A stretch of 64,000 bases of DNA from assembly GCA_036768485.1 (NCBI GenBank), contig JAVLUZ010000171.1:248001-312000 (forward strand), given 5' to 3'. Source of the stretch: Mermis nigrescens (Eukaryota; Nematoda; Enoplea; Mermithida; Mermithidae). Below, piece after piece: positions 46,247 to 57,238 of this stretch (position 1 is its first letter; every line of letters begins with the position of its first letter). Both the position numbers and the translations under genes were made by a program. The notes beneath the pieces were generated by a model that searched no databases, was not told where the DNA came from, and saw only the letters and a list, made by a program, of their open reading frames with translations.

Positions 46247-47811
46247 CTTAAAAAGATTACTTGGCATATATTTATTTGTTGGGTACCTTATACTTTAGTA
46301 CATTTATTGAGCATCTAGCTTTTTATAATCATGCAGCTTTATCGCATTATTAATGTAAATAATTTTCTTCATTTAATGACAGCAAGATTTATTAACTTTT
46401 AAATCTCAAAAGTGCTTTTTGATACTTACTCCTATGAACAGAAGTGATCTTGTTGTACAATGCATGCATAATAGGATTATTTTATAGCACTCAGGTAACG
46501 CATTTGTCTACATACAAAGAAACTTGATTTAAAATTCAAAAATTGAATGGCAATATAAATGGAAGTGTGTAGGGACTGCTGGGAGAAATGATTAACAATA
46601 TTCAAGTTCACTACTTTTGTAGCCGTAGATGAACGTAATGGCTGATCTGAGAGTAAACCGAAATTTCAATCAGGGTGGTCTCCGGGGTGGGGGTTAAGAT
46701 TCAGGAGGGTCTAAATCCCCGAACCCCCGAGCCCGTTTGTGAATGTAACTTTCAAAAGTGAATAAAAAATATTATTTTCAATGTAAATGCTAGTATGTAA
46801 GTGAGATTCGTCGCAATTTTTTCGCGCTGTATTTTCATCCGTTCGTCGTTTATAATAAACTTGGGCTCAGTAGTGGAGTGCATCGAAATTGACAAACTGA
46901 ATTGTTTAGACGAATTGAAAATCCAAACGTAATACGACAAAAACCATGACAAGTAAGCTCAAGATACCATAAGACGGAGAATAGCCAGAAGGAAAGGCTT
47001 TTAAGCACTTTTAGTGAACTTAAAACCATATAATATGTAAATATATTTAGACGAATTTAGCTATTAATAACCAAGTTAATGGCAGAAAAGTACGATATTT
47101 ATAAAGTTAGTCGGTACACTGATTTTGAAAATGAATATCTGAATAATTCACGTTCTTCATTTTTCAATCTGACAAATCAAACTCAACCAAATTCGAATTT
47201 TGCATAAGCCTATGAAAGCCACTGATTTGCGCAAGCATGCTAACATGTTTTCCACCTTAAAGCTTGGAAGAAGACGAGTCAAACTCATTTTGCTGTTAGG
47301 ACAACATAACGCATATATTTAGTAGAAAAATAATTTCTTAAATAGAACAAGGATGTTTTTTAGCAATGAACCTTCTCTTTAACTATAGCAAATATTACAC
47401 GATCAAATATCGTGAATAGAAGGATTGCGTCAAGAATTTTCACAAAACGCTTAAAAAATTCCAATTCGAACAAAATTACCAAATGTAATAAAAATACATT
47501 ATCTAAAAATATACTTGCTGCTGCTGCTATCAGGCAACGGAAAACATTGCACTCGTTTGCATATTCATTTGTAGACCAGAACAAAACGTCAGAATTCGGA
47601 ACAAATGAAAGAAAAATAAAAGCAGAAACGTCCACAAATGTCATAAAAGTCCAGGATAAACACCATTTTTGTACTGACGTATTTAGAACAATTTCATTCA
47701 ATATCACTCAGAGCGGCGTATGACAATGTTGAATGATTCCAAAAAGAGCAGAAAAATTAGAAAAAATGGAAAACTGAGCATTTGCGATATTTTGAAAGAA
47801 GATTAATTTAC

Positions 47812-48085
47812 GTATCCGTTGTTGTCCAGCTGATTGTTGGTCAATTTAAGTTTGTCAAAGTTGACGCATTGTCTCATCCAATGGGAGCCCGGCGCCGGGC
47901 TGTCCGAATGCACGTGCAATCGCGGGAACAACTCCAGGTCACCTTTGCCTGATTCAACCCAACATGATTGATGAAAGGAATATCGATAACGCTTATTGTC
48001 CACAGGAGTGAAGTCCACGGTCATTGTGTATAACACTTTCGGTTCCATGCCTCGGACGCTAACCTGTAGTGTTGGGAACATACGT
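47812..48085 (-). CDS. Tbx1/10-type gene, exon 2 (T-box)
   Basis: 274 nt between acceptor TTATTTCAG and donor GTAAAT. It takes one base to complete the arginine split with exon 1 and ends in phase 0. It encodes RMFPTLQV...VDFTPVDNKRYRY...W, then HSDSPAPGSHWMRQ and FDKLKLTNNQLDNNGY, the T-box core with dimer-interface and DNA-backbone segments. HSDSPA departs from the usual HPDSPA, and VESGKG from the usual V-A-GKA; both are changes at normally conserved places. The frame is clean, so the gene appears functional. Confidence 0.93.
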
Positions 48086-48239
48086 CTGAAATAAATTTAA
48101 ACGTATCATACTCGAATAACTTGACACTTAATTTTTGGGAATCCTGATTCTAATAGTTCCACCGGTTCCAACTCCCGCCCAACTCCATCATCCCACAGAC
48201 TCACCGTATAGTCACCCTATAAATCCCAACAATCCCATC

Positions 48240-48760
48240 TACGAGTATATGTGCATAGCATATGACCGATTTGGGGGGGTCAATAATTGAGCTTCTTTTG
48301 GGCCAAAGTGACCTAAAAACTGGTTTAAGCGCTATAAAGCCTTAGAACTACTTATTACACAGTTTCCGGTCAATGTGAAGCACTTATGAATAGAAATTTT
48401 TATTTTTCATACGTTTTCGGCTTTCGCTCTGCCTCATTTTCCCTACGAAATTTTTCTATTTTACCATTATAGGGGTCAGAACAGAACCACACGTGGGTGG
48501 TTGTAGGGATATGCACCCCCAGAAGGCCGGATATCCCCCAAAAACCAATATACCCCAAGAATTCAATTTTTGAAATTTTTTCTCTTTTTTCGTAATTTTT
48601 TGATGCCAATGAATAATGCTCGATGAGAAATGTTGAAAAATTGTGCTTTCCGTCAAACCACCATTTTTAAAACCATTTTTTGACATTTAAAAAGTCTTGC
48701 ACCCCCCAGAATTTTGGTGCTGCCCACCTATGGTCATAAACCCCTCCCCCAACGTGCATG
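48240..48760 (-). repeat. dispersed MITE copies in intron 1 of the Tbx1/10-type gene
   Basis: 48490-48735 is an inverted CATAGGTGGGCGG-family copy (ends GCTGCCCACCTATGG; contains CAATGAATAATGCTCGATGA). It is flanked by a CATAGCATATGACCG start (about 48254) and a CAACGTGCATGTCTGG end (about 48752), the termini of another dispersed family into which it may have inserted. Confidence 0.55.
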
Positions 48761-49611
48761 TCTGGTCCCATCTAGTCCCAATCTCAACTGTGTATGCACT
48801 TAGATTTGGGGTCTGGATCCGTCAGAATACAAAAATAGGACGAAAATAATGTGAAATGAGGTTCAAAAATATTTAAAATCAAAAAGTTTCCGCAAAAAAT
48901 GCTTGCTCATAATTAGAAAGTGTGGATAAACATATTGTTAACGCCATTTTATCATTTATTCTTGTTAAGGTCATTTTGGCAAATTAAAGCTATCTGGCTT
49001 GACCCCCTAGACCGGCCAGTGCATCTAAATTTCAAACTGTTTCACTGCTCTAACAGTCAAGCCATAAAATGATTGTGAGAATTTTACGCAACATCAATAT
49101 GTAGATGTGGAATCAAGCAGGTCAAACTTTTAACTAATGTATCAAATGCTAAATGTGCATACTAACTTAGAATATGCCATTGAAATAAAAGTTAAAAAAT
49201 ATTAAAAAATGGATCCAAAAAATTTCAGAATAAAAAAGTCGCTAAAAGGCTGGATTAATTCACATCCTGTTTAAAAAAGCTTCATTACATTTTTTACTAA
49301 AGGCGAATCATTCCCGTTACGCTTATCTCCTTCATAATATGTAGAAGTACACTCAATTTACGATGCATATACATTACATATTTATGGTAAATTAGTTTCG
49401 GAATAACTTTTAAATTGTTTGCAATTATCCAAGACATGCACGTTTGAAGTATGGATCAGGGGTCTCTATACTCCAAAAATAAAAACGGAAAACTTCATTA
49501 GAAAAATGAGAAAAAATGAGTGCTAAAAACTGACAAAAATCAAAATTTTTTAAAAAAAGTGATTGAAAATGATTATAAACTGTAGATTAACTTTTTTCAC
49601 GCTGGTGCGAC

Positions 49612-50067
49612 CAGTGGCGGATCCAGGAATTTCTGATAGAAGTGGAACCCCAAATTTTTCTAACATTGTCAAAAATTGTCCAAAAAAACCCATCTATTAT
49701 GCTCAACGTATCGGTTTTTGCCGTCTTTTGATAAACAGAATCATTTGTGATCTGAAAAAAGTCAGAAAATTTTGAAAGTTTTCTATGAAAAACGCGCAAA
49801 ACTAGTGCAGAAAAATACTTGAGAAACCATTAGATCTTAAAAATCCCTGTTCTGTACATACTCTTCTTCCGACGTAAAGATAAAGTTTTTAGAGAGTCAA
49901 GAAAGTCAGTAAATGTTATTAATGATTACGAAGCGCCTGAAAAATTTGATCAATCGTGATACAAAAATGGCTAAAATCGTCAAAAAATAAACATTATTCT
50001 CTATTGCGCCCAACTTTTTTGACGAGATGAAGGCGACCGCCCCTCCCACCCCCTCTTAATCCGCTTG
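49612..50067. mobile_element. hAT-like MITE in intron 1
   Basis: Starts CAGTGGCGGATCCAGG and ends CTCTTAATCCGCTTG. It is flanked by GGTGCGAC (49604-49611) and GGTGGGAC (50068-50075), an 8-bp duplication with one mismatch. It has a degraded GAAGCGCC stem inside. It is related to 15942-16533 by its GCGGATC ends. No transposase. Confidence 0.6.
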
Positions 50068-50079
50068 GGTGGGACTGCC

Positions 50080-51790
50080 GAGATTTTCTAGGTAACTTAG
50101 GGACGATGGTAATGTTGGACTGAACTAAGTGGGACTTATCATACGCAAACAAATTTTAAATCAAGTGGTCCTGCATCTTCACGTTTGCGCTAAAGTCAGT
50201 GGTTATAAGAAAAGTCAGTAAAAGTCGCTGGAAAAGATAAAGCATGTGTGCACAAAGAATCATATTTTTCCTAGAACAGATTGGGGTTTTGAAAATAAAA
50301 ATTGCAGATATGCAAGGGTTCATTTATAGTTTCATTTTTAATTGTATTCGTTCAGTCAACGAAAAAGATATAAGTATACTATGTACATAATGTAGAAAGC
50401 GCAAAGTCAATAATATTTAAAAACAATTTTTACTGATTTTTAGGTTTTCTTGTGCTTGATCCTCATTCGGCCTAGATGATAGAAAATGCTGATCTATCCC
50501 ATTTTATTCTCTTGTATTTTTTAGTATGACTTGTTAAGATTTTATCAATAAACATAATTATAAGAAGTTTGAGATAGCTTCATGCTTTAAAATACCAGTT
50601 TCGCACTGTTTTTCTAACATGGACTATATGTATATACATGCGCCAAGTGGAAATTATTCAAAAGATATAACTAAATTACAGATTAAGCCTTCGTTTTGTT
50701 GATTAACTTAGTGGATCTATTATGCCTCTTTTTTGTTAAAAACATAAAAATGTGTTCATTCAAAGTAGGCCGCTGTTTTCTTAATACCCCATAATTAAAA
50801 ACTCTTCGAGGGGTTTTAGTGAACTTTATGAAATAATTAATTATCTTTAGGTAAGTGGTAAGTGCACAACAGAGCCATAATCAAGCGTACGCATTCACTA
50901 AAAATGGCTTTTTCCAGAAGTCATTTCGATTAGGTATCCACTTAAAATTGATTAAAGTCTGTTCGATATGTTAATCGATCTATCAATTTTTTAAAATTTA
51001 TCTATAAATTTTATAGAATTAAAATTTTATTTAAATTATTTTCGAATATTGATCTGGAGGGACTCATAAAAAATCTTATAGAATTTAGGCTATCGATAGC
51101 TGAATATAATTGAGTTTCGCGATTGGAGAAATATGGACAAATTGAAGAGACTTGACACGTCGAAAGTTTTTCAAATTACATTAACCCTTTAGAACCTGAA
51201 AAAACCATGAACTCCACTGCTAGAATAAAGACGGCCCAAAAATATGATTCCTAGCCACGAAAGCCCATAAATGTCATTTGTACGTGTTATCAGTCTCAAA
51301 ACGCTTGGAAAATTTAAAAATGACAAATGAGTTAGATCATTCAAAATAGATATCTTTTTCTTATATCGCAAACTAAGTTGGGTCATTATGAAGGCGCCAG
51401 ACTCCACCCCTTTAATTTAGCCCTTGCGCATGAATATTAATGGCATAGTAATGATAGAATTACGGAAACTTTTTTATAAGGAAATTTTCTGAGGAATCCA
51501 TCTTATCTATCAAATTATAATCCTTATTAATTGTATAATCATAAACTGTTTATTCTTGCAGACATACGCGATAAATTATTTCGCAGTCGAGACATTACGG
51601 AAAGCTTTGAAAGTTTCTACATGTAAAATTAATCCAATCCGCCGATCGACTTACAGTTACTGGAAAAGCAAGCTTTCTGGAATTCCCTACTCAAGTAAAT
51701 GCAAAAGCATGGAATAAGTGTCGAAGCTTAACCGTTCTTCCGGTTTGAAATTCGCAGAAGGTGCTTGAACGTAAATACTTGAATAAATAT
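50080..51790. other. intron 1 sequence of the Tbx1/10-type gene, nothing recognised
   Basis: AT-rich and without repeat-family landmarks. Frames present are short and low-complexity. It may hold regulatory elements, but none can be named from sequence. Confidence 0.4.
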
Positions 51791-51809
51791 ACCTTAAAGA
51801 TCTACTAAC

Positions 51810-52177
51810 CTGCCCGATTTAGTGACTATCATTTCGGTGCCTAGTCGGAAGAAATCCAGCCACAATTGCCTCATTTCCAGTCTGACTTGAACGTTGCTCA
51901 GGCTGGGATGATACCTAAGGTCGGTCGTTGGTTTCTTTTTGGACACCAGCTGGCCCACTTCGTTTCCGTATCTCGACGCCGTAGTCAAGACATCTCGCCT
52001 TTTGCCAAAAAAATTGCTCAATTTCGTCACCTCATTTTTATTATTATCGCAAATTAATTGACTTTTCGGCAATTGGACAAGATTTTCGATCGAATTTTGG
52101 ACATCTCCGCCGGCCGTTGTCGCAGTAGTGGAGTCCGGCTTGATCAAAGCGTCTATTGTGAAAGCTCTTCCGATCAT
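51810..52177 (-). CDS. Tbx1/10-type gene, exon 1 with ATG (eh1-like motif, start of T-box)
   Basis: The first ATG in the open frame is at 52177 (MIGRAFTIDALIK). FTIDALI fits the eh1-like Groucho-recruiting pattern found at the N-terminus of several T-box repressors. About 80 weakly conserved residues follow, then VQVRLEMRQLWLDFF and GTEMIVTKSGR, the opening of the T-box. The donor GTTAGT follows 51810, splitting the second arginine of SGRRMFP, completed by exon 2. The frame stays open upstream to about 52285 without another ATG, so a longer N-terminus from an upstream exon is possible. The protein is a nuclear DNA-binding regulator; Tbx1/10 relatives pattern mesoderm, muscle and pharyngeal tissue. 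Confidence 0.88.
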
Positions 52178-52393
52178 TTGACCGATCTCTGTTATATAAT
52201 TTCGCCGTATAAGTAGGCTGAAGCGAAGCAGCGGCCGGGCGAATAAATATGCAAATTTTGGTAAAATATCGTTCTCAACACCCAATGTTTTTGCCTAATA
52301 ATAACGTAAGCTCACAACAAGTTGACACTCAATTACCGTAGAATGAATGAGCGCTTGATGTTCAGTCAGCTCTAGCTAACCGTGGGGAATTCG

Positions 52394-52474
52394 GCTACAG
52401 TAAGGCATACTACCTATTCTGCTCATAGCGCAGGTATGCTCTTCACGCTTATAGCAAAAGAGGCTTACTGTAGC
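52394..52474. other. nested hairpin upstream of the Tbx1/10-type start
   Basis: Outer arms GCTACAGTAAG (52394-52404) and CTTACTGTAGC (52464-52474) enclose an inner stem GCATAC/GTATGC (52405-52410 with 52434-52439). It lies about 220 bp upstream of the ATG. It could be a structured 5' UTR, a cruciform promoter element, a miRNA-like fold or a small MITE. Confidence 0.5.
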
Positions 52475-52570
52475 GCGGAGCACCCGTTTTATCGTTTAGC
52501 ATGTCGTTATTATACGGCGCTAATGTGTTCGAGCTTACGTGCGTACGTACACGTACCCGCAATATAAATT

Positions 52571-52780
52571 TTGCGTTTTAGGGAAGAAAATATAAGGTGC
52601 CATGATGATGAAATGAGCAATTCTCAAATGATTCGAACCTTTGATTGGACGAAAAGCAGCGGAGTAATTTATCAGGGCCAAAAATCTTTTCTTTTTTGGC
52701 CTACGAACGAATTCGGAAGATATATCAATAATAATAAAGTATTACGCAGTAGTAACAATATTTTGCCACCAAACCGATAA
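52571..52780 (+). other. unassigned open frame upstream of the Tbx1/10-type gene
   Basis: A plus-strand frame of about 70 codons with mixed composition (for example QMIRTFDWTKSSGVIYQGQK) ends TAA at 52780. A TTGCGTTTTAG acceptor-like site precedes it. There is no homology or downstream exon, so it may be chance or a divergent transcript. Confidence 0.2.
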
Positions 52781-53539
52781 ACATCGAGAGTGAAATAAAA
52801 TGCTAACTCCGTTAGCTATAAATTTTAACTCGACAAAATAGAGCGGCTAAAAATGTTGAGCATGTGGGTGAAACGTGCGAAATCGCTTCCAACCGATCTA
52901 ACTATTTATTACATCGACGGGGTATCTTAAGTGAAGAGAATGAACTGAGAATATATTCGCGACGCAATGGATGAAAATATTAGCGAAATTTAGGAAGCTG
53001 CGCACGTATAAGCCTCAAATTAATCGGTTTGCATGGAAAGCTTCGGTCAGCAAAATTTTATATTTAAGAATTAATGCGAGTTTATGGTTCTTGGTTCGCT
53101 TTTGATTGATTCGTTTAGTTTTTTTGATAAATTTCGAAAATTTGTCAACCACGAAGAATGCTAATTTGATTCTGAAAGCTACTCGTACGAACCTCATGTA
53201 CATACACTTTCATTTCATGTAAGCAATTGTTAATTCACAACAAAGTGTAAGTATCCTAGAGCTATTCATGCTCTACAACTTATGACATTAAATTTTATTG
53301 AGCGTTCATGCGGAGTTGTTCACAAGGACGAGGAAAGTCTAAAATCGTCCCAAGTTATAAAGTTGCACAAGGAGTTTACACTCATTACTAAAAAAGTCTA
53401 TTCCGTTATAAACAGCTTTTTTTTTATTTGCGGCTTATTACTGTAGCAGAATATTTTACGGCCTAGTATGTTGCGGCACTCATTATATTGAATGTAAAGA
53501 AAACATTTTAAAAATTGTTGTTGAGTTTTTTAATATCTA

Positions 53540-53645
53540 TTGTTTAGAAAAAAACCGCCTCTTCCAGATAGATACGTGCGATTATAGCTCACATTTTTCT
53601 AGGGGCACGCGCTAATGCGCTATATATATACCTATAATACCTCGA
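53540..53645 (+). repeat. decayed X-type terminus
   Basis: AAAACCGCCTCTTCCAGATA then GGCACGCGCTAATGCGC...TACCTATAAT resemble the last ~120 bp of X (29625-29738), including the end hairpin, with many changes. The rest of the element is absent. Confidence 0.4.
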
Positions 53646-53734
53646 ATCGCAACGGCTCCAACTTAATATGCATCTTTATTGGCATGAATTGTTCAAGATG
53701 ATTTTTCTCAGCAAATTCAAGAAAATTCACTGAT

Positions 53735-53903
53735 TATAGTCTGTTTCACATAAGTTTGGGCCTAAAATTTAAGAATTTTTCGAAAGTAAGCCGACGGATC
53801 AAGATAATTATATATCAAATCAATGCTATAATCGCAAGCTGTCGGCATATTGTCGGACATGGTTTTTAAAATTTAAGCCCAAACTCGTGTGAAACAGACT
53901 ATA
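53735..53903. mobile_element. TAGTCTGTTTCACATAA MITE, intact copy
   Basis: TATAGTCTGTTTCACATAAG at the left and GTGTGAAACAGACTATA at the right. The centre includes GTCGGCATATTGTCGGACA, which reveals the unoccupied form of the TTAA insertion site used at 15245. Confidence 0.75.
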
Positions 53904-54075
53904 GTTCAGCTGTTTTTCGAATTAACTCTCATTTTTATATTCTTTTTTCTCATTTATTTTTTTCGATTTTTCTCTCTTTAATATTGGTACTTTTATGGCG
54001 CCAAATTTTTTCTAAATTGGAGGCTTATTGAATAGCAGCGGTCAACTTTGCTTGAAATCACTATTAGAGACTTTC

Positions 54076-54683
54076 GGCGGATCTAGGGTTTTCCTAAGAG
54101 GAGTGTGGTATCCCAACTTTTCTAAAAACAGTCAAAAATAGATCCAAAAGTTGCCCTTAACCCGCGAAATAGCATTTTTTTCGGTATTTTACATTGTATA
54201 CTTTTACATAAAATCACTTTTGACGCAATATTTTTTCTGAGGATTATAAAATTTCCGACAATTTTGTGCGAAAAAATCATTAAATTTCTTTGACTTTAAC
54301 AAAAATCTGGCGCTAAGCGCCGGAAAATTTGTGAAATGAAGGCGGATAGACGTCTAGAAGCATGATTTACTGCTCGATTTCCTGTATTTATAGCATTTGA
54401 TGCGAAACATCGAAATTTTTAATTGAAAATAGAAGAAAACTATGCAAAAATAGCCGTTTCTGCTGTTAAAATTGTTTTGAAACCTACATGAATAGAAAAT
54501 GGCTTCCAGGTCGCCAAGAAAGTAAATAAATGTCATTAATATGTATCATCCGGCGCGTAGCGCCGAAAAAATTTGAGAAATTATGGACACTGACGGCCAA
54601 AAATCATTGTAAATTGCATATCCATTCTTTATCTCGCCAAATATTTTTGGCCAGACACCCCCGCCCCCTTAAATCCGCCCCTG
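54076..54683. mobile_element. hAT-like MITE, second copy (opposite orientation)
   Basis: It matches 15942-16533 in reverse: GGCGGATCTAGGG start, GGCGCTAAGCGCC at about 54310, GGCGCGTAGCGCC at about 54552, and TTAAATCCGCCCCTG end. It is followed by ACTTTCAC. The left side keeps ACTTTC but has lost the first few element bases, so the duplication is partly preserved. Confidence 0.7.
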
Positions 54684-54689
54684 ACTTTC

Positions 54690-57100
54690 ACCTTATATTT
54701 TTTGCTGTTCAATTTGATTTTTTATCATTTCGGGACAGTTAAACTTTTTCGTTTCTTACTTGCACATATCTTCTTAATTCAATCTTTCAAGTTCTTGGCG
54801 TGGCGTGACTTGCATTTTGAATTTGCTGAATTTTTCTCTGCTTTAGTGCATTTTATCGCGCTTCTATTCGCATAAAACGCTACTACGCCCTTTGCAGGTT
54901 CATAATCTACTATAGTCTGTTCCATTCCAAATGGCCCATTTTCGATAAATTTTTATGCACTTTTTCCATAGCGCAATAGGCTTCTTCAGTTATGCTCTCG
55001 TACCGACTGGCTGACGACTTTCGAGCTATATTGCAAAAGTCCGTTCCATTTCATTCAAATAAAAGTTCACTAAAAATATGAACTCAAACAAGGAAATAAT
55101 GTGATGAAATGTCTGTGATGAGATAACGGACATTGAAATCAAGGATTCGAATTTTGTTAACTGCGGAAAGCTACAAACCAGGGTTGGAACATAGTAGGAA
55201 ACATTTTCATTTATTTCGTAGGTACATGTTATACGTATTCTTAGGATAGGGTCTGAGATGTCAGAATGGCTGCTGAAAGCTGGCTGACTCCCGCAGAATG
55301 TTGTTTAACATAATTCCTAATTTTTCAAAAAGCTAATAATATAAGCTTTTTTCAGCGAATTTTTACTAAAAGTACCTGCTAATTTTGTGTAGCGCCTAAT
55401 AGCCATTTTATGATCATATTGCGTTCAATATGATTATATTTTAAAAGTTTTTATATTTTTATGCTCTCAGAAACATCGTCAGAAACATCGAAATATGGGG
55501 TTTCCGATACAAAAACACTAATAGAAAAAACTTTCGGAACTGACTTCTACAGAATTTTCATACAATATCACAACGTAAGTATGTACATACACACTCTTAG
55601 GTACCTGCTTGTAGATTTTCGCACTCCACTTATTCAATCAGAACGCATAAGTGAAATATTTAACAAATGCGGCTTATTTTATTAACTAGTTCATGTGGAA
55701 ATCGTTTCAAGTCGCCAAAAATTTCCGTTAATACCTACTAGATACAAGAGAAATCATTAAGATAATTCTTTGTCAAAGCTGTCCTTTATTTAGTGAAAAT
55801 TACTTTCTAAACCTAATCTAGTGAGGTCTTTGGGGTGAGATTTTCACTACCAAACATCACTGATTGACATTAACATTAACTTTCACGTTGGGTGATTAAT
55901 GGAGCTGACGTTATGTCTTTATTTTCAGTCGGAAAGCAAATATTTTCTTAAGAAATTCCGACTTTCGCAAGACTCATTGGTTTGGAAAAACTTTCAGTAT
56001 ATTTACATGCTCTTTCCATTTTTATGATCCCTTTACCATGACTTAAATAGAAACTTGTGCACTGATATTTTGCCTATTGCTGAAAATCGATCGTTAATCA
56101 CTAACTATTCATAATGGTTGTACCTGTTAACGCACTGGACATCACATAGAATAGTTTCTGATCCAAGTAAACTTATCCTTGCCTAATTTCACTAGAATAA
56201 TCTCAGTAGTTCAGTCGATTGTGAATTGCGCAGCTAGAGTTAAATCTTTAAAAAATCTTCATGATGAATTGAAGAAATTTTGTATTGAAAGTACATACAT
56301 ACGTACCTATATATGTATAACATTCAGTGTTGGTTGGTGTCGTGGTGTCCATACATGATTTTTGGGGTTTTTTCCCCTCCCCCCAGAAAATTTTAAACCC
56401 CTATCCAGAAATTTTTTCACGCCCCCAGAATTAGCGATTTTCTAAAATTAAAAAAAAATTGCAGAGAAGGTGCTCGCGTTCTTAAATAAAAATAAAAATG
56501 ATGCTTATTCGGAAAAAAATTTGACAATTGCCATTTGACAATTGTTGATTGGCAAATGAAATGTGCCACGGTGATGGCGAATGCTGCTTCGACATGTGTA
56601 ATGTGATGACGCAACCGAAATTTTTATTATGGGGACTTTTTGGCTCCAGAAACCGCTGATTTTTTCCAAGCGATTATTTTGAACTATTTTGTGGCCGAGA
56701 TTCATCGACTTTATCTATTTTTAATGTCAGAACTAAAATTTAATAATATAACTACCTACTTTTTCCTTTGTTTCATAATTTGACAGATTGTTGCTATTTA
56801 TACTAGTCCACTTATGCTTATGTATTCGTGGTTCATTTTTTGTCCCTTCTATTTTGATGGCAAGTTTCTGAAATGAATACCACAAACCCAGGCCCGTATC
56901 TAGCATGGTTACCTTAACGTTTTAATAGCGTTATCGTCGTCCAAAATGGAAGAACGCAGCCGTCTTTATTTTTAGAAGCAAACAAAGCTTTATTTTTTAT
57001 ATAAAAACGTTAGCGTTAAATTAAGGTTAGTCAGCATATACCCGATTTTGGATATAAATTTTCTAATCGCAGTCAGATGTCATAATTTAAACAATCGATT
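54690..57100. other. AT-rich stretch, no gene recognised
   Basis: It contains a partial TATAGTCTGTTCCATT block (about 54913) and an M-like fragment with CCCCCCAGAAAATTTTAAACC (about 56380). Frames here are short and compositionally random. Confidence 0.35.
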
Positions 57101-57238
57101 TCGAAGACGTTTCTGACGATGCTCTTCCATTTTGGACCTAAAAACATAAAAATTTCAAAAAATATTGAAAAAAATCGAGGAAAGTGGACAAAATATAGTC
57201 AAAAATTATCACACGGTGAAGCCGTGAAAATTTGGCAC
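57100..57238 (+). repeat. dispersed hairpin-family fragment
   Basis: TTTCTGACGATGCTC, ACATAAAAATTTC and CACGGTGAAGCCGTG (a changed but still paired hairpin) in family order. It is cut by the Y element that starts at 57239; the hairpin kept its pairing although its bases changed. Confidence 0.5.

Noticed and set aside
47360..47723. Open frames of 103 and 115 codons on both strands
   Set aside because: They lie inside intron 2 of the Tbx1/10-type gene. Both strands are open together, and the composition is random-looking; no splice or homology support.
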